Assembly: GCA_963817395.1 (NCBI GenBank)
Contig: CAWFOC010000003.1
Span: forward strand, 1,032,290 to 1,096,289
Length of the DNA: 64,000 nucleotides
DNA from: CAWGYQ01 sp963817395
Lineage (GTDB): Bacteria; Acidobacteriota; Vicinamibacteria; Vicinamibacterales; CAVPJW01
Direction: 5' to 3'
Part shown: piece after piece, positions 47,120 to 57,795 of the stretch
Numbering within the stretch: the first letter of the stretch is position 1
Layout of the letters: each line of letters opens with the position of its first letter
Notes under the pieces: generated by a model
The model's input: the letters and a program-made list of their open reading frames with translations, nothing else
What the model was told of the DNA's origin: nothing
The model's database searches: none
Position numbers and translations under genes: made by a program

Positions 47120-48593
47120 TCAGGCGCTCTTGCGGCGCACGCGATCGATATTGACCACAACATCGGGGATGGTGACGCGGAAGGTCGCGCCGCCGTCGTT
47201 CTTGACGAGTGCGATCTGGCCGCCATGGGCCTCGACCAACTCTGCCGCGATGGCGAGACCGAGACCGGTTCCGCCTTTGCGCGCCACGCTTTGAAATGCC
47301 TTGAAGAGATGCGCCCGTGCCTGCTCCGGCACGCCGGGTCCGGTGTCGCTGATTTCGACGACGATGACGGAGCCTTCGCGGCGCGCCAGCACCATGATCT
47401 CGCCGCAGCCGCTGCCGCCGTCTTCGCTGTCCAGCGCCTGTAGCGCGTTGCGGGTCAAATTGGTCAGCACGCGATAAAGCTGGTCGCGGTCGGCATCGAT
47501 CTCGAGCTCCGGGTCGATGTCGAGATTCCAGGCGATCAGATTCGGACGCGGCAGCCCCAGACTGTCGCCGACCTCGCCGACGAGAGGACGGAGCGGGAAG
47601 CGCTGGCGGTTCGGCGGCGTCTCCTGGGCTTGGCCGTAATCGAGGGTGCGCGCGCAAAGCCTGATGGCGCGGTCGAGCGAAGCGAGCAGTTTTGGCACCA
47701 GGGCCTGCACGCGGGGATCGTTGACCGTGCCCAAGCGATCGGAGAGCAGCTGCGCGCTCGACAAGATGTTGCGCAAGTCATGACTGATCTTGCTCACGGC
47801 GAGACCCAGTGCTGCGAGCCGGCTCTTTTGCGACAGCGTGCCGGCAAGCTCGGTCTGCATGGCGGAGAGCTCGCGCTCCGCGGTGCCGATCTCATCACGC
47901 CGTCCCGACGGCGCGATGATGCGCGTCGGGATCCTCGGGTCGTTCGCTGAAGCGGACGATGTTCCAGGTGAGCTTCGTCATCGGCTTCACCAGCAGCCAA
48001 TCGAGCGAGAGGTAGACCAAAGCAGCGGTGATGATCGAGATCAGAATCGACAGGCCGAGAATATCGAGGCCATAGCGGATCATCGCCGTCTTCAGTGGCC
48101 CCTCTCCCATCACCACCTCGACGAACTCACCCTTCTTCAAGCCGGACTCGCCGATCACCCGAATGGCGCGGTCGTCGGGCGCCACATAGACCATGAGAGC
48201 GTCGGTGATGAGGGACAGCCATGACGCCTCGCGAAGATCGTAATGCGCGTCGATCTGCGCCGGCATATCCATCTCGATGATGAGCTCGCGTTGGTCGGCG
48301 CGCTTCACCGCGATGGCCTTCACCTTGGCGCTCTCGAGCAACTCGTCGCGAAGCGCTTTGGGAAGTTGGCCGCCGGGAGCCGCATCGGCCGCGAACGAGG
48401 CGATCTTCGCCGCTTCCAGCCTTTCCATCAGCCACTGGCGGCGAAAATTGGAGACCGAAGGCACGAAGACAAAGATTTCGGAAACCATCACGAAGAGAAT
48501 GGTGAGTAGCAGCAGCTTGGCCGACAGGCCGGGCTCATATCGCGGCCGCGGCTTACGGGCTATCTCGGTCGTGCTTGGTTGGTTCTCGTTCAA
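47120..48593 (-). CDS. Membrane sensor histidine kinase, left copy, one frameshift
   Basis: About 490 residues. TTG 48593 start, N-terminal helix (LSAKLLLLTILFVMVSEIF), periplasmic sensor, second helix (LSILISIITAALVYLSL), HAMP-like VKPMTKLTWNI. The frame changes near 47,880. Then phospho-His in VSKISHDLRNILSSAQ, N-box LTNLTRNALQALD, G-boxes ISDTGPGVPEQ and GTGLGLAIAAELVEAHGG. No response regulator is adjacent. The right-arm copy is at 55,640. Confidence 0.85.
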
Positions 48594-48635
48594 CGGCTTG
48601 TACTCGCTATCGCCGGCCGAAATCCGCCGCAGGCG

Positions 48636-50067
48636 CTAGCCGAAGCGGCGGAGGAAGCCAATGATGCTACGAAGCCAGCCCTTCGTCAAAGTCGGTTGAT
48701 AATAGGCGTAAGCAACTCGTTTAGAGAGCTCAGACAGGGTCGGATAGGGGAAGATGATCGTGGTCAGGTCGCCGATTTTCATCTCTTTCTGCATGGCCAT
48801 GGCCCAAAGCTGAACCATCTCGCCGGCTTCCGCGCCGACGATGGTGCAACCGAGAATGGTCCCGTTTCGCTTGGTGATGGCCTTGATGAAACCTTCGGTC
48901 TTGCGCTCGGTCTGCGCCCGGTCGTTGTCGGCGTAAGGGAAGCGCATGATGCGGATCTTGCGATAGTTTCTTGCGCTTGCCTCAGCCTCGGTCAGGCCGA
49001 TCTGGGCGAGTTCCGGGATCGGTGTAGGTGCACCACGGAATGTTCGGCCGTGCTCGCCTTCGCCGGCACCGGAACAGCAAGCGCCGGATCAGATGCCGGC
49101 GTGATAATTGGCGACATGCGTGAATTGCAGACCGCCCGCCACATCGCCAATCGCATAGACGCGCGGGTTCGACGTGCGCAGTGCCTCCGTCGACCTCGAC
49201 GCCTTTCTTGGAATATTTGACCCCCGCCGCCTCGAGATTGAGCCCGTCGACATTGGCCGCGCGTCCCATCGCCATCAGCAGATGCGATCCCGTCACGACT
49301 TCGCTCTGCCGTCGTTGCCGGTGATAGTCACCGCGACCCCGCCATTGGCTGGGCGACCGCCGTCACCGCCGCGTTCCGCGAATAACGACGCCGACTTTGA
49401 CCAGCGCGTCGCGCACGATGGCCGCGGCTTCCCGTCGTCCTGCGGCGAGAATGCTGCTTCGCCTCGAGCACCGTGACGTGCGCGCCGAGCCGCCGATGCG
49501 CCTGCGCAAGTTCAAGACCGATCGGCCCGCCACCGACAATGATCAGATGATCGGGCAACGCCGTGTCGTCGAAGATCGTCTCGTTGGTGAAATAGGGTGT
49601 CTGATTCAACCCCGGGATCGGCGGCTTCAGCGGCGACGACCCCGTCGCCACGACGAAGTGACGCGCGCGGATTGTCTTGCCGTCGGCCTCGACCTCGTGC
49701 GCGCCGGTAAAGCGGGCCGTGCCCTTGATCACGCGCACGCCAAGCCCGTCGAACCGCTCGACCGAATCGTTGGGCTCAATCGCTGCAATCACGTCCTGCA
49801 CGTGACGCATCACGCGCGCGAAGTCGACTCTGCGGCTCACCCGCGTCGACGCCGAACAATGGCGCCCGCCGAACCGCCCGCGCGTGGCTCGCAGCCGCAA
49901 TCATCGACTTCGACGGCACGCAGCCATAGTTGAGGCAGTCGCCGCCCATCTTGTGCCGCTCGATCAGAACGACCCTCTCCCCGAGTTGCGCCGCACCCGC
50001 GGCAACCGAAAGCCCGCCTGACCCCGCGCCAATGATGCAGAGATCGGGTTTCAGACACCTCTTCCAT
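48636..50067 (-). CDS. FAD-dependent pyridine nucleotide-disulfide oxidoreductase, left allele, several frameshifts
   Basis: Mercuric-reductase/lipoamide-dehydrogenase-like flavoprotein, about 475 residues. Read across shifts: FAD site IIGAGSGGLSVAAGAAQLGE, redox-active GGDCLNYGCVPSKS, NAD site LIIVGGGPIGLELAQAH, and a C-terminal dimer domain. At least five frame changes (about 50,055, 49,850, 49,430, 49,200, 49,000). The middle differs from the right-arm protein at many residues (FDDTALPDHLIIVGGG against FDVADRIQHLIIVGGG). Follows the TVP38 gene, a common pairing. Confidence 0.8.
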
Positions 50068-50096
50068 TGCGATCTCCCCCTCTCCGCCCTGGCCCC

Positions 50097-50886
50097 CTAA
50101 GACGCGCGGCGGAGCCGTTTGATCAGAAGCGGGAGCATGGGCTGCGAGGCCCAAGGCGACCAGTCCCGCGATCAGCTCCGGCGTCAGCAACGCTTTCGGG
50201 TCGAGCACGAACGGACGTGACTTCTTGGGCATTCGATCCCATTTTGGCAAGGCAGGATTGATGCGCCGCCTGCTGAGCTTCCACCAAGCTATCAAGACCT
50301 CTTCCAGCGATAGAATAGGCAAAAGTTCCCGGGATGATGCCGATCAGGGTGGCGAGGGCGTAGGTGGTGAGGCTCACCCCAAGCAAGGCTGGCGCGAGAT
50401 TGACCAGCCAAAACGGAAAGGCCGGTACGAGCCTGAGGAAAAGCAGATAGCTGAAAGCGTCTTCCTGGAAGCCCTTGCGCAAACGTTCGAGCCAAGGCGC
50501 CGCGTTGCCGGCAAGCGCCTCGCCCAAGGTGCTCCGGGCGACGAGAAAAACGAGATAGCGCCGATCGTGGCGGCGATAATTGCGGCCACGCCGCCCCAAA
50601 ACCAGCCGAACAGGAAGCCGCCGGCAATGGTCATCACCGCACCGCCGGGTAGCGACAGGGCGACGATGACGGCATAGAGGCCGATAATAGGCGACGACGC
50701 TCAAGGTGGGGTATTCGGCGATCAGGGCGAGAGCTGCCCTCGCCTGTCGGCGAGCTCTTGCAAAGTGAGGTAGCGCTGCCACCCCATGGCAAAAACGAAG
50801 GCACAAGCGCCGAGCAGAAGGAGAAGCGGCCAAAATCGCTTCAACCAGGCGCACGCCCGGCTCGCTCGATGCGATAATTGGCTCAT
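50097..50886 (-). CDS. TVP38/TMEM64 (SNARE-associated/DedA-like) membrane protein, left copy, frameshifted
   Basis: About 260 residues, start ATG 50886 (MSQLSHR). Family block GGAVMTIAGGFLFGWFWGG; then VFLVARSTLGEALAG, FLRLVPAFPFWLVNLAPALL and FAYSIAGRGLDSLVEAQQAA. Two or three indels in the first half. Precedes the oxidoreductase by about 30 bases. TVP38 proteins are lipid scramblase-like. Confidence 0.8.
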
Positions 50887-51031
50887 CACCCGCCTTCGTC
50901 CGGAAAGTTGCCTACTTAGTCATAGGGGAATGCAGCAGGTCTCGGAAAATGGTCTCTCGCTGCTTCGTGATCGAACTCCGGAGCGCCAAATTGCCGCTTC
51001 TGAGGTCGTCCAAGCGGCGCCGGCCCCCGGA

Positions 51032-51060
51032 TTGACTTGGGCCGCTAGCCCCCCTATAAG
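51032..51060 (+). promoter_or_regulatory. Sigma-70 promoter of rpmH, left copy
   Basis: TTGACT at 51,032-51,037 and TATAAG at 51,055-51,060 with 17 bases between, 33 bases ahead of the rpmH start. The right arm keeps both boxes and the spacing but has a changed spacer sequence. Confidence 0.75.
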
Positions 51061-51092
51061 CGCCAAACTCTGCCAATTCTTGGAGAAGTGGC

Positions 51093-51227
51093 GTGAAACG
51101 CACCTATCAGCCATCGAGGCTCGTCCGCAAGCGGCGTCACGGATTTCGTGAGCGCATGTCGACGCCGGGCGGCCGGAAAGTGCTGGCGAGGCGGCGGGCC
51201 AAAGGGCGCAAGCGTCTTTCGGCTTGA
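51093..51227 (+). CDS. rpmH: 50S ribosomal protein L34, left copy
   Basis: 44 residues from GTG 51093 with GGAG upstream: KRTYQPSRLVRKRRHGFRER, then MSTPGGRKVLARRRAKGRKR. Full-length, intact and highly basic, as in all bacteria. First gene of rpmH-rnpA-yidC. Confidence 0.95.
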   Translation: MKRTYQPSRLVRKRRHGFRERMSTPGGRKVLARRRAKGRKRLSA

Positions 51228-51247
51228 GGCCAAACTACCTTGCCCCG

Positions 51248-51608
51248 GTGACGGCAATCGGACGTCTAAAGACCCGCAAGGAATTTCTCTATGTCAGGGA
51301 TGGCGCACGTTTTGTGACGCCCGGTCTCGTCTTGCAGGCGCGCGCCCGGTCCTGGAGATCTCGGGCCGAGCTCTCGCGTTCGGCTTCACCGCCAGCCGGA
51401 CCATTGGCGGCGCGGTCAAACGCAACCGGGCGCGGCGGCGCTTGAAGGAAGCGGTACGGCTCGCAGGGCTGCGCACGCGGTCGACGGCTATGATTATGTC
51501 TTGATCGCGAGGGAAGGCACGCTACAACGGCGCTTCACCGAGCTCGTCAGAGACCTCGAGTGCGCGCTCATCAAGGTGCACGAAACGAAGAGGCCCAGAC
51601 CGTCCTGA
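51248..51608 (+). CDS. rnpA: Ribonuclease P protein component, left copy, two frameshifts
   Basis: About 120 residues from GTG 51248. Start TAIGRLKTRKEFLYVRDG, RNA-binding block GGAVKRNRARRRLKEAVRLA, end TLQRRFTELVRDLECALIKV. Frames change near 51,345 and 51,480. Processes tRNA 5' ends with the RNase P RNA. Confidence 0.88.
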
Positions 51609-51697
51609 CGGGTAGCCGTCACTCTCCGAAATCGCCCCACGCTCGCTAGAGCTCGCGGCGCCTCAAGCGAAAAGCGTCATTCAAGCGAAGAAGCGAC

Positions 51698-52107
51698 ATG
51701 GACGAGAATAACCGCAATTTCCTCCTCGCGATCGTGCTGTCGATTGCCGTGCTGTTCGTCTGGCAGATGTTCTTTGGCCTGCCGGCAACACCAACAGCAG
51801 GACGCACGCAAGCAGCAGGAGCAGGCGATCCAAACGTGCTCCGCCGCAGCCCGGCAGCGCCACAGCGCCCGCACTCCCCGGCGCGGAAGTGCAAACCACC
51901 CAGACGCGCGAACAGGCGCTTGCCGCAAGCCCGCGTATCGCGATCGAGTACGCCGAGCCTAAAGGGTTCCATCGCGCTGAAGGGCGGACGAATCGACGAT
52001 CTCGTGCTGATGAAGTATCGGGAGACGGTCGAGTCCAATAGCGCCAATGTCGTGCTGCTCACTCCGCAAGGCTCCGAGCATCCATATTTCGCCGACTATG
52101 GCTGGGT
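51698..52107 (+). CDS. yidC: Membrane protein insertase YidC, left copy, truncated by the palindrome
   Basis: N-terminal 135 residues only: first helix NFLLAIVLSIAVLFVWQMFF, Gln/Ala/Pro-rich linker with frameshifts, and the start of the periplasmic domain (GGRIDDLVLMKYRETVESNS, HPYFADYGWV). At 52,107 the sequence turns into the reverse complement of the other copy, so the catalytic insertase domain is missing. Confidence 0.85.
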
Positions 52108-52124
52108 GAGCGCGGAGCGCGCCG
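52108..52124. other. 17-base spacer at the centre of the inverted repeat
   Basis: GAGCGCGGAGCGCGCCG lies between TATGGCTGGGT on the left and ACCCAGCCATA on the right. The symmetry point is near 52,116, inside yidC. Confidence 0.85.
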
Positions 52125-52542
52125 ACCCAGCCATAATCGGCGTAATAGGGATGTTCGGTGCCTTGCGGTGTGAGGAGCACGACATTGGCGCTATTGGGCT
52201 CGACCGTCTCCCGATATTTCATCAGCACAAGGTCGTCGACCCGCCCGCCCTTCAGCGCGATGGAGCCTTTGAGGCTCGGCGTATCGATCGCGATCCGCGG
52301 GCTTGCGGCAAGCGCCTGGTCGCGCGTCAGCGCTTGTTGCTGTTCAGTGCCGGGGAGGGTGGGCGCGGTGGTGCCGCCGGGCTGCGGCGGAGCACCTGGA
52401 TGGTCTGCTCGGCTTGCTGCTTTTGCGCTTCCTGCTGTTGCTGTTGTTGATGCTTCGGCAGGCCAAAGAACATCTGCCAGACGAACAGCACGGCAATCGA
52501 CAGCACGATCGCGAGGAGGAAATTGCGGTTATTCTCGTCCAT
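52125..52542 (-). CDS. yidC: YidC, right copy, truncated by the palindrome
   Basis: Starts at ATG 52542 with the same N-terminus as the left copy. The linker differs and is richer in Gln (HQQQQQQEAQKQQAEQ). It ends at the palindrome centre after about 135 residues, with indels around 52,330. No complete yidC exists in the window. Confidence 0.85.
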
Positions 52543-52633
52543 GTCGCTTCTTTGCTTGAGTGACGCTTTTCGCTTGAGGTGCCGCGAGCTCTAGCGAGAC
52601 GTAGGGCGATTTCGGAGAGTGACGGCTACCCCG

Positions 52634-52999
52634 TCAGGACGGTCTTGGCCTTTTCGGTTCGTGCACCTTGATCAGCGCGCGCTCGAGGTCTCTGACGAGC
52701 TCGGTGAAGCGCCGTTGTAACGTGCCTTCCCTTGCGATCAAGACATAATCATAGCCTTCGACCGCGCTTGTGGGGCCTGCGAGCCGCACCGCCTCTTTCA
52801 AGCGCCGCCGCGCCCGGTTGCGTTTGACCGCGCCGCCAATGGCCCGGCTGGCGGTAAAGCCGAACCGGGAGCTCGGGTCTAACGTCTCCGGCTCGGGTCG
52901 CACGCGCGCTTGCAGCACGAGTCCGGCGTCACAAAACGTGTGCCGTCCCTGACATAGAGGAAATTCTTTGCGGGTCTTTAGGCGTCCGATTGCCGTCAC
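52634..52999 (-). CDS. rnpA: Ribonuclease P protein component, right copy
   Basis: About 121 residues from GTG 52999, open throughout. Residues 14-25 (PLCQGRHTFCDA) are out of register with the left copy (LYVRDGARFVTP) because of two compensating indels. Elsewhere it differs by real substitutions (RVRPEPETLDPSSRFGFTAS against ALAFGFTAS), which argues for divergence. Confidence 0.9.
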   Translation of the reverse strand: MTAIGRLKTRKEFPLCQGRHTFCDAGLVLQARVRPEPETLDPSSRFGFTASRAIGGAVKRNRARRRLKEAVRLAGPTSAVEGYDYVLIAREGTLQRRFTELVRDLERALIKVHEPKRPRPS

Positions 53000-53021
53000 C
53001 AAGGCAGGGGAAGATTAGGCC

Positions 53022-53156
53022 TCAAGCCGAAAGACGCTTGCGCCCTTTGGCTCGCCGCCTTGCCAGCACTTTCCGGCCGCCCGGCGTCGACATGCGCTCA
53101 CGAAATCCGTGGCGCCGCTTGCGGACGAGCCTCGATGGCTGATAGGTGCGTTTCAC
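53022..53156 (-). CDS. rpmH: 50S ribosomal protein L34, right copy
   Basis: 44 residues, GTG 53156 to TGA 53022, the same protein as the left copy. Two intact rpmH genes in one genome would be unusual. Confidence 0.95.
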   Translation of the reverse strand: MKRTYQPSRLVRKRRHGFRERMSTPGGRKVLARRRAKGRKRLSA

Positions 53157-53188
53157 GCCGCTTCTCCAAAAATTGGCAGAGTTTGGCG

Positions 53189-53217
53189 CTTATAGGGGGG
53201 CTGGGCGCCCAAGTCAA
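53189..53217 (-). promoter_or_regulatory. Sigma-70 promoter of rpmH, right copy
   Basis: Read on the minus strand: TTGACT (53,217-53,212), 17 bases, TATAAG (53,194-53,189). Boxes are identical to the left arm, while the spacer reads GGGCGCCCAG instead of GGGCCGCTAG. Confidence 0.75.
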
Positions 53218-53355
53218 TCCGGCCCCCGGTCCGTTGAGGTCCCGGAAGCGTCAATTTGGTGCCTGACGCGCGATCACGAAGCCGCGAGAGACCATTTTCC
53301 GGGACCTGCGGCTTCGCCTATGAGTAACGAGCAACTTTCAGGACAGGTCGGACGG

Positions 53356-54144
53356 ATGAGCCAAGTGTCGCATCATGCAAGCCAGGCGGGCGCCGGCTCG
53401 AGCGATTTGGCCGCTGTTCTCTTCTGGTTGGCGCATGTGCCTTCGTTTTCGCCATGGGATGGCAGCGCCACCTCACTTTGGAAGAGCTTGCCGCACGTCG
53501 CGGAGAGCTTTCCGCCCTGATCGCCGAAAACCCCGTGTTGAGTGTCCTGGCCTTTATCGGCCTTTATGCCGTCATCGTCGCCTTGTCGCTCCCCGGCGGT
53601 GCGGTGATGACCATTGCGGGCGGCTTCCTGTTCGGTTGGTTTTGGGGCGGCGTCGCCGCAATTATTGCCGCAACCATCGGCGCCATGTTCGTTTTTCTCG
53701 TCGCCCGCAGCACGTTGAGCGAGGCTCTTGCCGGCAAAGCCGCGCCTTGGCTCGAACGCTTGCGCAAGGGCTTCCAGGGAAGACGCTTTCAGCTATCTCC
53801 TCTTCCTCAGGCTCGTACCGGCCTTTCCGTTTTGGCTGGTCAATCTCGCGCCAGCTTTGCTTGGGGTGAGCCTGTCCACCTACGCGCTCGCGACCCTGAT
53901 CGGCATCATCCCGGGAACTTTTGCCTATTCCATAGCCGGAAGAGGGCTTGATAGTTTGGTCGAGGCCCAGCAAGCGGCGCATCAATCCTGCCTTGCCAAA
54001 ATGGGATCGAATGCCCAAGAGTCATGTCCGTTCGTGCTCGACCCGAAAGCGTTGCTGACGCCGGAGCTGATCGCGGGATTGGTCGCCTTGGGCCTCGCAG
54101 CAATGCTCCCGCTTCTGATCAAACGGCTCCGGCGCGCGTCTTAG
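53356..54144 (+). CDS. TVP38/TMEM64 membrane protein, right copy, frameshifted
   Basis: About 260 residues. ATG 53356 (or in-frame 53320). GGAVMTIAGGFLFGWFWGG as in the left copy. Shifts near 53,400, 53,450 and 53,780. The C-terminus LLTPELIAGLVALGLAAMLP is intact. Differs from the left copy at conservative positions (NPVLSVLAF against YPTLSVVAY). Confidence 0.82.
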
Positions 54145-54172
54145 GGAGCAGGGCGGAGAGGGGGAGATCGTA

Positions 54173-55596
54173 ATGGAAGAGGTTCTGAAACCCGATCTCT
54201 GCGTCATTGGCGCGGGCTCGGGCGGCCTCTCCGTGGCCGCGGCGGCGGCGCAATTCGGCGTGCCCGTAGTGCTCATCGAGAAGGGCAAGATGGGCGGCGA
54301 CTGTCTCAATTATGGCTGTGTCCCTTCCAAGGCGCTGCTCGCGGCAGGCAAGCGTGCGGAGGCGGTGCGGAACGCCATCGATTTCGGCATCGACGTCATC
54401 GAGGCGCAGATCGACTACCGCAAGGTCCACGACCACGTGCACGGCGTCATCGCCGCCATCGCACCGAACAACTCCGCGGAGCGCTTTACCGGGCTCGGCG
54501 TCCGCGTCATCCACGCCACCGCAAATTTCCTCGACAAGAACACGGTGGAGGCCGGGCGCGTGCTGATTCGCGCCAGACGCTTCGTCGTGGCGACGGGCTC
54601 TTCGCCGATCATCCCGCCAATCCCCGGCGTCAATGAAGTGCCGTATTTCACCAACGAGACGATCTTCGATGTCGCCGATCGCATCCAGCATCTGATCATC
54701 GTCGGCGGCGGTCCGATCGGCATTGAGTTGGCGCAAGCCTACCGCATGCTCGGCTCTCACGTCACCGTCATCGAGGCGGCCACCATTCTCGGCCGCGAGG
54801 ACGAGGAAGCTGCGCGCGTCGTGCTCGACCACCTGACCAAATCGGGCGTCTGTTCATGCCGGTGCGCGAGTTCGAGCGGGTCGAGCGGTCCGTGCAGGGC
54901 GTCGCCGTCTATCTCGGTAAGGACGGTGAGACCGACGTCATCAAGGGAAGTCATCTCTTGATCGCGACCGGGCGGAAGCCGAACGTCAAGACGCTGAGCC
55001 TAGAGCGCGCCGGGGTCAAATTCGACGACAAGGGCATCAAGGTGAATACGCACCTCGTGACTTCGAATTCGAAGATTTACGCCATCGGCGACGTGATCGG
55101 CGGGCCGCAATTCACTCACCTCGCCAACTATCATGCCGGCATCGTGATCCGGAACGCTCTGTTCCGCCTCCGCCCGAAGGCGAGCACGGCAAACATTCCG
55201 CGCGTGACCTATACCGACCCGGAGCTCGCCCAGATCGGCCTGACCGAGGCCGAGGCAAGGAAGAAATATCGCAAGATCCGCATCATGCGCTTCCTTACGC
55301 CGACAACGACCGGGCGCAGACCGAGCGCAAGACCGAAGGTTTCATCAAGGCCATCACCAAGCGAAACGGGACCATTCTCGGTTGCACCATCGTCGGCGCG
55401 GAAGCCGGCGAGATGGTTCAGCTTTGGGCCATGGCCATGCAGAAAGAGATGAAAATCGGCGACCTGACCACGATCATCTTCCCCTATCCGACCCTGTCTG
55501 AGCTCGCTAAACGAGTTGCTTACGCCTATTATCAACCGACTTTGACGAAGGGCTGGCTTCGTAGCATCATTGGCTTCCTCCGCCGCTTCTGGCTAG
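54173..55596 (+). CDS. FAD-dependent disulfide oxidoreductase, right allele, few frameshifts
   Basis: About 475 residues. ATG 54173; FAD site CVIGAGSGGLSVAAAAAQFG, active site GGDCLNYGCVPSKALLAAG, NAD site LIIVGGGPIGIELAQAYRML. C-terminal part ATGRKPNVKTLSLERAGVK, IYAIGDVIGG and IGLTEAEARKKY. Shifts near 54,850, 55,295 and the last codon. Better preserved than the left copy. Probably an NAD(P)H-disulfide or quinone reductase; no HgII-specific C-terminal cysteines are visible. Confidence 0.88.
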
Positions 55597-55639
55597 CGCC
55601 TGCTGCGGATTTCGGCCGGCGATAGCGGAGTACAAGCCG

Positions 55640-57119
55640 TTGAACGAGAACCAACCAAGCACGACCGAGATAGCCCGTAAGCCGCGGCCGCGACATGAGC
55701 CCGGCCTGTCGGCCAAGCTGCTGCTATTCACCATTCTCTTCGTGATGGTTTCCGAAATCTTTGTCTTCGTGCCTTCGGTCTCCAATTTTCGCCGCCAGTG
55801 GCTGATGGAAAGGCTGGAAGCGGCGAAGATCGCCTCGTTCGCGGCCGATGCGGCTCTCGGCGGCCAACTTCCCAAAGCGCTCGCGAACGAGCTGCTCGAA
55901 AGCGCCAAGGTGAAGGCCATCGCGGTGAAACGCGCCGACCAACGCGAGCTCATGGTCGAGATGGATATGCCGGCGCAGATCGACGCGCATTACGATCTTC
56001 GCGAGGCGTCATGGCTGTCCCTCATCACCGACGCTTCGGTCTATGTGGCGCCCGACGACCGCGCCATTCGGGTGATCGGCGAGTTCGGCTTGAAGAAGGG
56101 TGAGTTCGTCGAGGTGGTGATGGGAGAGGGGCCACTGAAGACGGCGATGATCCGCTATGGCCTCGATATTCTCGGCCTGTCGATTTTGATCTCGATCATC
56201 ACCGCTGCTTTGGTCTACCTCTCGCTCGATTGGCTGCTGGTGAAGCCGATGACGAAGCTCACCTGGAACATCGTCCAATTCAGCGAACGACCCGAGGATC
56301 CCACGCGCGTCATCGCGCGTCGGGACGGCGGTGATGAGATTGGTACCGCGGAGCGCGCGAGCTCTCCGCCATGCAGACCGAGCTTGCGGCACGCTGCGCA
56401 AAAGAGCCGGCTCGCAGCACTGGGTCTCGCCGTGAGCAAGATCAGTCATGACTTGCGCAACGTCTTGTCGAGCGCCGCAGCTGCTCTCCGATGGCTTGCA
56501 CGGCACGGTCGAGAACGATCCCCGCGTGCAGGCCCTGGTGCCGGAACTTCTCGCTTCGCTCGACCGCGCCATCAGGCTTTGCGCGCGCACCCCCTCGATT
56601 ACGGTCAAGCCCAGGAGACGCCGCCGAACCGCCAGGTTTCCCGCTCCGTCCTCTCGTCGGCGAGGTCGGCGACAGTCTGGGGCTGCTTGCGTTGAATTGA
56701 TCGCCTGGAAATTCGACATCGACCCGGAGCCGAGAGATGCCGACCGCGACCAGCTTTATCGCGTGCTCACCAATTTGACCCGCAACGCGCTGCAGCGGGG
56801 CAGCTGGACAGCGAAGACGGCGGCAGCGGCTGCGGCGAGATCATGGTGCTGGCGCGCCGCGAAGGCTCCGTCATCGTCGTCGAAGTCAGCGACACCGGAC
56901 CCGGCGTGCCAGAGCAAGCACGGGCGCATCTCTTCAAGGCATTTCAAAGCGTGGCGCGCAAAGGCGGAACCGGTCTCGGTCTCGCCATCGCGGCGAGACT
57001 CGGTCGAGGCCCATGGCGGCCAGATCGCACTCGTCAAGAACGACGGTGGCGCGACCTTCCGCGTCACCATCCCCGATGTTGTGGTCAATATCGATCGCGT
57101 GCGCCGCAAGAGCGCCTGA
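55640..57119 (+). CDS. Membrane sensor histidine kinase, right copy, frameshifted
   Basis: Same protein as at 47,120: TTG 55640 start, two helices, phospho-His in VSKISHDLRNVLSSA, GVPEQARAHLFKAFQSVARK and GTGLGLAIA. At least four shifts (about 56,360, 56,480, 56,630 and 56,790-57,000). Mostly a lower-quality sequence than the left copy in its 3' half. Confidence 0.82.
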
Positions 57120-57210
57120 TAGGCCTTCAAGGCGTATGCGGCCATGAGCCGACACGGATTGAATGGATGCCGTAGAAGTCGGACGAAGAAGACCACCGGG
57201 GGAGTTGAAC

Positions 57211-57636
57211 ATGGACATCTCACTGAAGCATCTTGCGTTGGCTTCATTGCCGGAGCGATCGCGGTCTTCACCGTGCACGACCTTATACGCTACGTTCTTT
57301 ATGCGATGGGAGTTTTCCCGCTCGCGCCTGGCGATGTCAGCCGTGGCGGTGACGGGCGTGCCTCAAGTCGTCAGCGACATGTTCTGGGGCGGGGTTTGGG
57401 GGTTGTTTGTCCTGCCGGCAGCCTGGTATCCCAGGAGGGAGCCTTCCGATCCAGGGCCCATTTTCGGCATCGTCGCGCCCGCGATTTTGGGCGTGTTCAT
57501 TCTGGTGCCGTTGATCACCGGACGGTTTCCGCTATTTTTTGGTGGCGATCCCAAGCTTCTCGTTTCGGTGCTGCTGATTCTTGCGGGGTGGTCCTGGCTA
57601 GGGTTGGCTCTACGGCTTTCTCGCCAGCAAGCCAGG
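57211..57636 (+). CDS. Small membrane protein, right copy, frameshifted
   Basis: ATG 57211 (MDISLKHLAL), matching the protein at 46,594. Indels near 57,240, 57,330, 57,400 and 57,600; the original stop near 57,634 is altered by one of them. Confidence 0.65.
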
Positions 57637-57659
57637 CGTTCCGGCAAATCGTAACAAGC

Positions 57660-57678
57660 GGCCGGGCTTCCGCCGGTC
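57660..57678 (+). terminator. Hairpin downstream of membrane-protein gene, right copy
   Basis: GGCCGGGC, loop TTCC, GCCGGTC: the counterpart of 46,550-46,569 with one C missing from the 3' stem. No U-run. Confidence 0.4.
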
Positions 57679-57795
57679 AGCCTTGCCTTTGCGCTTTCGA
57701 CCGATTAGGTAAGGGCTTTCTTGATGCATGCGAGCCTGCCTCGCTTTATTAACGCCAGGCGTTAGCTCAAGCTCGCCTTCATCGAAAGGTCAGAG

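Larger units (their letters stand above)
46354..52107 (+). repeat. Left arm of 5.75-kb inverted repeat
   Basis: Reverse complement matches 52,125-57,875 gene for gene: tRNA-Arg, membrane protein, sensor kinase, FAD oxidoreductase, TVP38 protein, rpmH, rnpA, yidC 5' end. Differences include many third-codon substitutions as well as indels, and a much more diverged tract in the oxidoreductase. Confidence 0.93.

Noticed and set aside
50887..53355. Chromosome origin next to rpmH-rnpA
   Set aside because: No dnaA gene or cluster of DnaA boxes near rpmH; this locus is not tied to oriC in many alphaproteobacteria.
54173..55596. Mercuric reductase (merA) as a firm name
   Set aside because: The redox motif is shared by the whole family; there is no N-terminal metal-binding domain or C-terminal Cys pair and no mer genes nearby.
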